From a virus, in IMG/VR virus record IMGVR_UViG_3300035698_029931, positions 1 to 64,000 of that record: 64,000 bases of DNA. One strand, 5' to 3'. This document shows positions 59,479 through 64,000 of this stretch, piece by piece. Within the stretch, counting starts at the first letter, position 1; every line of letters starts with the position of its first letter. The notes under the pieces were generated by a model. It did not search any database. It worked only from the letters and a program-made list of their open reading frames with translations, and was not told the DNA's origin. A program made the translations under genes and the position numbers.

Positions 59479-60436
59479 TCAACAAGATGTATTGAGTTTT
59501 GATTTAAAAGGGTTGTTGTCTTCCCATTTCAATAATTATTGTGAAAACAATAACAGCTATTATATGGCATGTCCTTTTTGTGGAAAAAAAAATAAGTTTT
59601 ATATTCAGAAAAAATACAAGTATTTTATATGTTTTGTATGTGAAGAAAAGGGGAGCATTTATAGACTCCTTGCACATTTAAAAAATATTCCGTCTAAAGA
59701 AGCGTATAAGATAATACATAAAATTAAAGAAGAGAATTTGTCGTATGATGATGAATTGAAATTGAAGTTTGTTGATGAAGTTTATGAATCTGAATCTGAT
59801 GTTTTGAATTTGGATTTGAGTTCTTTGGGATTTTATTCATTGTTAAAATTCAAAGAAAATCACGAAGCAAGGGAATATATAGCTCATCGCGGTTTAGATG
59901 ATAATATGATACAGCATTTTAATTTACATTATTGTGATAGAACTAAGAGGGTGATTTTTCCTGTTGAATTTGAGGACAAAATTGTTGGATATCAAGCTCG
60001 TGATATAACGGGAGAACAAGAACCGAAGATTCTTTCTTCAAAAGGTTTTCAAAAGACTAGGTTTTTGTATAACTACAACAAGTTGCTCTATGATTTACCA
60101 GATTATGTTGTTTTAGTGGAAGGGCCAATAGATTGTATAAAGTCGTATGAGTATAATTCTGTGGCATTATTTGGTAAACACATGTCAAAAGATCAGCTTC
60201 ATTTATTATTGAAAATACCGACTTTAAAAAAAGTGTATATAGCTTTGGATCCGGAAGAAGAAGAGGGTCGGTTTGAGATGATGAAAGATTTATCTGCTTT
60301 TTGGGAAACGCTGCTCGTTCCTGTGGAAATTGGCAAAGATATAGGGATGTATAGTTCTTGGGAAATTGGAATGTTATTGAAAAGATCTCAGTCGATATTT
60401 GATTTTGGAGATCAACTAAATATAGAAGATAAATAG
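59459..60436 (+). CDS. DNA primase (DnaG/gp61-like)
   Basis: The start is a TTG at 59459 with GGAGG 6 bases before it, giving 325 residues. A CHC2-like zinc domain (CPFC near 39-42 and CFVC near 59-62) is followed by the RNA polymerase-type core. VLVEGPIDCIKSYE near 218 and ALDPEEEEGRF near 262 are the TOPRIM glutamate and aspartates. It is shorter than bacterial DnaG and lacks the helicase-binding C-terminal domain, as in phage primases. It is overlapped by the helicase gene upstream. Confidence 0.85.
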   Translation: MKNSYHNQQDVLSFDLKGLLSSHFNNYCENNNSYYMACPFCGKKNKFYIQKKYKYFICFVCEEKGSIYRLLAHLKNIPSKEAYKIIHKIKEENLSYDDELKLKFVDEVYESESDVLNLDLSSLGFYSLLKFKENHEAREYIAHRGLDDNMIQHFNLHYCDRTKRVIFPVEFEDKIVGYQARDITGEQEPKILSSKGFQKTRFLYNYNKLLYDLPDYVVLVEGPIDCIKSYEYNSVALFGKHMSKDQLHLLLKIPTLKKVYIALDPEEEEGRFEMMKDLSAFWETLLVPVEIGKDIGMYSSWEIGMLLKRSQSIFDFGDQLNIEDK

Positions 60437-60444
60437 AGGTTACA

Positions 60445-63400
60445 GTGGTGAAACCATCTTATGTTGCTCTTCATTGTCATAGCACTTATTCATTCATGGA
60501 TGGTGTTGGTACCATTGAGGAATGGGTAAAAGGTGCAAAAGAAAAAGGTGTTGCTGGTTTGGCGATTACCGATCATGGCGATGCCTCATCTATGTTAGAG
60601 CTGTATGGGTTGGGGAAGAAACATGGTTTACCTGTTGTTTTGGGTTGTGAATTTTATATAGCAATGTCAAAGGAGAAGGATAAGAATGACAGATATTCTC
60701 ATGTTGTAGTTTGGGCAAAGAATGAAATTGGGTACAAAAATATTTGTAGATTGACGTATTTATCTTATCAAGATGAGAATTTTTATTATAAACCGAGAAT
60801 AACATTCGATGATTTAGTCAAGCATAAAGAGGGCCTTATTGTTGGTTCAGCTTGTGTGAAGGGTGTTATTGCAAAATATATAAATGATTTATCTGATGTT
60901 GATAATGAAGATGCGATAAACCTTGTAAATTCTTTTAAAGAAGCGTTTGGTGAAGATTTTTATTTAGAGATTCAACATGGCGATTTGACATATGAATGGG
61001 ATGAAAAGAAAGAACAATTTTATAAAGCAAAATCAGTTAATATACAGGAAACTATCAATAGAGTTATTTGTCAATTGGGTAAAAAATGTGGTGTTAAAGT
61101 TATAGCAACTCCTGACGCTCATATGATTGATAAAGATCAGAAGATTGTTCAAGACGTTCAATTGAAAAATTATTTTAAAGATAAAAGAATGTACCATGAA
61201 ATTTATTATTTGCCAACACGTGAAGAATTTATAGGAATGTTCAATGAAAAGCATCCATACATTCCCAATGAAGATTTGGATATTTATTTGGATAATACTT
61301 ATGAGATTTTGAATAAGTGTAAAGATTTAAATCTTAAGTTTGATTACAATTTGCCAAAAGTGGATGCAGCTAAGGTTCATGGTATTTGGGGTTTAATAGA
61401 AGAAAAAGGCATTATAGATATGAAGAACGAGGTTTACACTCATAGAATAAAAGATGAATTGGAAGTTATTATTAATAATGGGGTACTCAATTTATTGCCC
61501 TATTTTATTGTGTTAGAAGAATTGGTTGAATGGTGTGAACGAAATGATATTCTGGTCGGTCCAGGAAGGGGTTCGGCTGCGGGTTGTTTATTAAATTATG
61601 CTTTGGGTATAACCAAAGTTGACCCCATCAAGTATGGTTTACCCTTTAGTCGGTTTTTGAATTTAGCGAGAGTTCAAGAAGGGACTTTGCCCGATATTGA
61701 TTTAGATTTTAGTGATCAGCAAGTGGTGAAGGATTATTTGGTTAAAAAATATGGCAGGGAATACGTTTTTAATATTTGCGTTAATCAAACCTTAAAAGCT
61801 CGATCAGCTTTTAAGGATATAATCAGGGTGATGGCTCCTGAAGTTAGTGCAGATAAAGCTAATCAATTGAGTAAAATGATTATTTTTTCCTCTGAAACTA
61901 ATCAAAAACAGGTTTTAAAAGAATCGTTGAATAAAAATCCTAAATTGAAATCGTTTTTGATAAATAATAGGGAAGTTTTTATAGCAATCACTAAGTTGAT
62001 TGGACAAGTGAGGCAAAGGGGAACTCATCCTTCTGCTGTGGTTATGTCTAAGGTTCCTGTTTACGAGGTGGTTCCTGTTGCCAAGAATAGAAATAGTGGC
62101 GAATACGTTACTCAATATACCATGGAATGGTGTGAAAAAGCTGGATTAATTAAGAATGATATATTGGGCCTCAAGACATTGAAAGATGTTTCTGGATGTA
62201 GAAAATTGATAATGGGCAAATACAAGAAGGATATTGATGTTTTTAATTTAGATTTTGAGGATGAAAAGGTTTTTAAGGAATTTGAAAAATGCAACACTGA
62301 TACAGTTTTTCAATTTAACACTGATTTAGTGAAAGGCATTTTAGGTAGAGTTAAGATTAAGAGTTTAGAAGATTTGTCTGTTGTAACTTCTTTGGGTCGC
62401 CCAGGTCCGATGGATATGGGTATGCATAAAATTTATATATCATGTTCTAATGATTTGGAAGAAGTTGTTTATCCACATGATTCATTGAGAACATTGTTGA
62501 AAAGTACTTTCGGTATTATGGTGTATCAAGAGCAAGTGATGGAAGCAGTGAAAATTTTAGGTGGTTTTACCGATGTAGAAGCGGATAATATTCGTAGGGC
62601 GATGGGTAAGAAAAAGATTGAATTATTGAATGAAGTTAAGGATAAATTTATAGAATATGCAGTCAATAAATATTCAGATATAGATAATGGTAAAGCAAAC
62701 AAGTTGTGGGATTTGATTTATTCGTTTGGTCGATACGGCTTTTGTCATGCTCATGCCATTTCTTATTCAATGTTGGCTTATATATGCATGTGGTTAAAAG
62801 TTTATTATCCATTGGAATGGTGGAGTTCAGTTCTTAGCAATGAAGGGGATGCAGACACTGTTAAGGAGTATTATGTAAAGAATAAAGAGATGTTTATTAT
62901 GCCAGATATAAATAAAAGTAAGGATACATATATAGTTGATGGTGATAAGATAGTCATACCGTTGATTTTTTTGACGAGGATAGGTGAGAAAGCTGTTATA
63001 GAAATCATTAAAAGACAACCGTATTCTAGTTTTAGGGATTTTTTGAATAGAACAGATAGGCGTTTGATAAATAAAAAAGTTGTGATGAATTTGGTATGGT
63101 CAGATGTTTTTAGCAATGTAAATCGAGGTGACAGCAATAAGGAATTACTAAAAGAATATTATTATTTTATGGCGAACGGGAAGAGTAGGCCTCAGATTGC
63201 AAAGATTTTGGAAGAATATTCTAAAGACATTGAATCATTGAATAGATTTGATATAATCAATAAAAAGATTGAGAGTTGCCCCATTTATGATGTAAATTGT
63301 CAAGAATATTTTAAAGATTATTTTAGTAAGGATGTAGTGTCTTTAGATAAGATTTTAAAATTTGAAGAAGAATGTAAGGTAAAAGTAGGTGGAATATTTG

Positions 63401-63621
63401 GTGGAATAAAAGTTATAAAAACAAAAACGAATAAACCGATGGCTTTTGCTAATTTGCGGAATAATAATTGTTCGATTGATTTGGTTTTATTTCCTGAAGT
63501 TTATGACGCTCATAAAGATAAGATTAAGAATAATTTATTGTCTGAGGTTGATGGAAAGTTTAATGTGCGAAATAATAAGAAGTCCATAATAGTTAATGGA
63601 TTAAAATTCATAGAAGTATAA
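60445..63621 (+). CDS. dnaE: DNA polymerase III alpha-type (C-family) DNA polymerase
   Basis: A 1,058-residue C-family polymerase. The PHP domain is complete: HCHSTYS (10-16), ITDHGD, GCEFYIA and ATPDAHMI supply the metal ligands, so proofreading by PHP is possible. The catalytic core has GPGRGSAAG near 371, PDIDLDFSD near 415 with both catalytic Asp residues and the third in NDILGLKTL near 571. No separate epsilon exonuclease is seen. The start is GTG (60445 or 60448) after AGAGGT. It is close in length to bacterial DnaE1 without the C-terminal extension. Confidence 0.93.
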   Translation: MVKPSYVALHCHSTYSFMDGVGTIEEWVKGAKEKGVAGLAITDHGDASSMLELYGLGKKHGLPVVLGCEFYIAMSKEKDKNDRYSHVVVWAKNEIGYKNICRLTYLSYQDENFYYKPRITFDDLVKHKEGLIVGSACVKGVIAKYINDLSDVDNEDAINLVNSFKEAFGEDFYLEIQHGDLTYEWDEKKEQFYKAKSVNIQETINRVICQLGKKCGVKVIATPDAHMIDKDQKIVQDVQLKNYFKDKRMYHEIYYLPTREEFIGMFNEKHPYIPNEDLDIYLDNTYEILNKCKDLNLKFDYNLPKVDAAKVHGIWGLIEEKGIIDMKNEVYTHRIKDELEVIINNGVLNLLPYFIVLEELVEWCERNDILVGPGRGSAAGCLLNYALGITKVDPIKYGLPFSRFLNLARVQEGTLPDIDLDFSDQQVVKDYLVKKYGREYVFNICVNQTLKARSAFKDIIRVMAPEVSADKANQLSKMIIFSSETNQKQVLKESLNKNPKLKSFLINNREVFIAITKLIGQVRQRGTHPSAVVMSKVPVYEVVPVAKNRNSGEYVTQYTMEWCEKAGLIKNDILGLKTLKDVSGCRKLIMGKYKKDIDVFNLDFEDEKVFKEFEKCNTDTVFQFNTDLVKGILGRVKIKSLEDLSVVTSLGRPGPMDMGMHKIYISCSNDLEEVVYPHDSLRTLLKSTFGIMVYQEQVMEAVKILGGFTDVEADNIRRAMGKKKIELLNEVKDKFIEYAVNKYSDIDNGKANKLWDLIYSFGRYGFCHAHAISYSMLAYICMWLKVYYPLEWWSSVLSNEGDADTVKEYYVKNKEMFIMPDINKSKDTYIVDGDKIVIPLIFLTRIGEKAVIEIIKRQPYSSFRDFLNRTDRRLINKKVVMNLVWSDVFSNVNRGDSNKELLKEYYYFMANGKSRPQIAKILEEYSKDIESLNRFDIINKKIESCPIYDVNCQEYFKDYFSKDVVSLDKILKFEEECKVKVGGIFGGIKVIKTKTNKPMAFANLRNNNCSIDLVLFPEVYDAHKDKIKNNLLSEVDGKFNVRNNKKSIIVNGLKFIEV

Positions 63622-63635
63622 AAAAGGAGAGAGTT

Positions 63636-64000
63636 ATGATAAAAGAGAAGAGGGATGACCAGGAAGTTCAAGTTGTGTTTGCTATTTATGGTGGAGATTC
63701 TGAAAGTAGGAGGAATTTGTCCGGTGGTATTATAAAATATTGTAAAGAGAAAGCCATTAAAGTAGATTTGGCGTTGCCATTGCACACTTTAGCTCGATCT
63801 TTGTTCAATGTGCCTCCACAGTATTTGTTGGAAAAGGATAAAGAATTTTTGTCTCCAATTTTGGTGAATGATTTTACTATTAAACGAGCGATAAAAACTA
63901 TTTATGATAGCCTTGGTACTTTGGCTAATTTTAATCCGAACAGAATTGGATTGAATAATTTTAATAGGCCGCGTTTAAAATCGGGTAATGATGTGTTGAA
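63636..64000 (+). CDS. Hypothetical protein, partial at the window end
   Basis: An ATG at 63636 after AAAGGAGAGAG opens a frame that runs to the end of the window (121 complete residues). The opening EVQVVFAIYGGDSESRRNLSGG has no clear nucleotide-binding motif. LPLHTLARSLFNVPPQYLL and ILVNDFTIKRAIKTIYDSLG are ordered alpha/beta sequence. It follows the polymerase by 14 bases and is likely part of the replication operon. No family is recognised. Confidence 0.55.
   Translation, partial: MIKEKRDDQEVQVVFAIYGGDSESRRNLSGGIIKYCKEKAIKVDLALPLHTLARSLFNVPPQYLLEKDKEFLSPILVNDFTIKRAIKTIYDSLGTLANFNPNRIGLNNFNRPRLKSGNDVL

Noticed and set aside
60445-63621. Intein in the DnaE gene
   Set aside because: The length is normal for DnaE and the catalytic motifs follow with usual spacing; no intein blocks were seen.
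1-64000. CRISPR array or integrase/attachment sites
   Set aside because: No regularly spaced direct repeats or recombinase genes were seen in the window. The only multi-copy repeats are the 18-bp leader repeat and the promoter-like motif.

Overview
The window is a contiguous 64 kb piece of a large tailed-phage genome of the contractile-tail (myovirus) type. It is AT-rich, with tightly packed genes that often overlap by 4 to 30 bases. Shine-Dalgarno sites of the AGGAGG type are strong, and GTG and TTG starts recur. Contractile sheath, tube, tape measure and baseplate genes, a phage chaperonin, a self-encoded replisome, a tRNA and rtcB together point to a jumbo phage. The host cannot be named from this sequence. 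Terminase and portal are not in the window, so the genome extends beyond both ends.

Layout, left to right. (1) 1-1.03 kb: end of a virion gene, a small protein and a fibre-like protein. (2) 1.09-12.65 kb: a glycan island inserted between fibre and capsid genes, with five glycosyltransferases (GT-A and GT-B), five SAM methyltransferases counting two small ones, a polysaccharide pyruvyl transferase, a nitroreductase-like protein, a sulfotransferase directly followed by an APS kinase (the enzyme that makes its donor PAPS), a DUF2061-like membrane protein and a nucleotidyltransferase. (3) 12.7-41.2 kb: the virion module, rightward: holin-like protein, scaffold-like acidic protein, major capsid protein with a fibronectin-like insertion and its own terminator, neck genes, an M15 endolysin, sheath, tube, two tail-assembly chaperone-like genes that overlap out of frame, tape measure, hub, spike, LysM/gp25-like wedge, baseplate J, gpI-like protein, fibres and a two-helix membrane protein. 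(4) 41.2-47.8 kb: a leftward accessory operon with small proteins, an Acb2/Tad1-like candidate, tRNA-Glu, an SF2 helicase, a protein resembling only the front half of TnpB, and rtcB flanked on both sides by structured tRNA-like RNAs. (5) 48.0-64.0 kb: the rightward chaperonin and replication region (sliding clamp, RFC-like clamp loader, DnaB-like helicase, primase, DnaE-type polymerase). Inside it sits an island that looks like a thymine-hypermodification pathway: radical SAM enzyme, FkbM methyltransferase, amino acid:DNA transferase family protein, 5-hmdU DNA kinase-like P-loop protein and aldolase-like protein.

The most unusual signal is the rtcB neighbourhood. Two non-homogeneous RNAs (about 130 and 213 nt) have tRNA-Leu-like acceptor, D-arm and T-arm elements, long insertions, and 5' and 3' ends that pair into a long stem with a bulged C. 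They sit immediately before and after an RNA ligase gene. This recalls the bacterial Rsr/Y-RNA/RtcB association, or a set of interrupted tRNAs. A second new-looking element is a shared promoter-like motif (AATAGTTTTTTA, then 18 nt, then a TAAAAG-like box) found five times, only in front of genes in the accessory and replication half.
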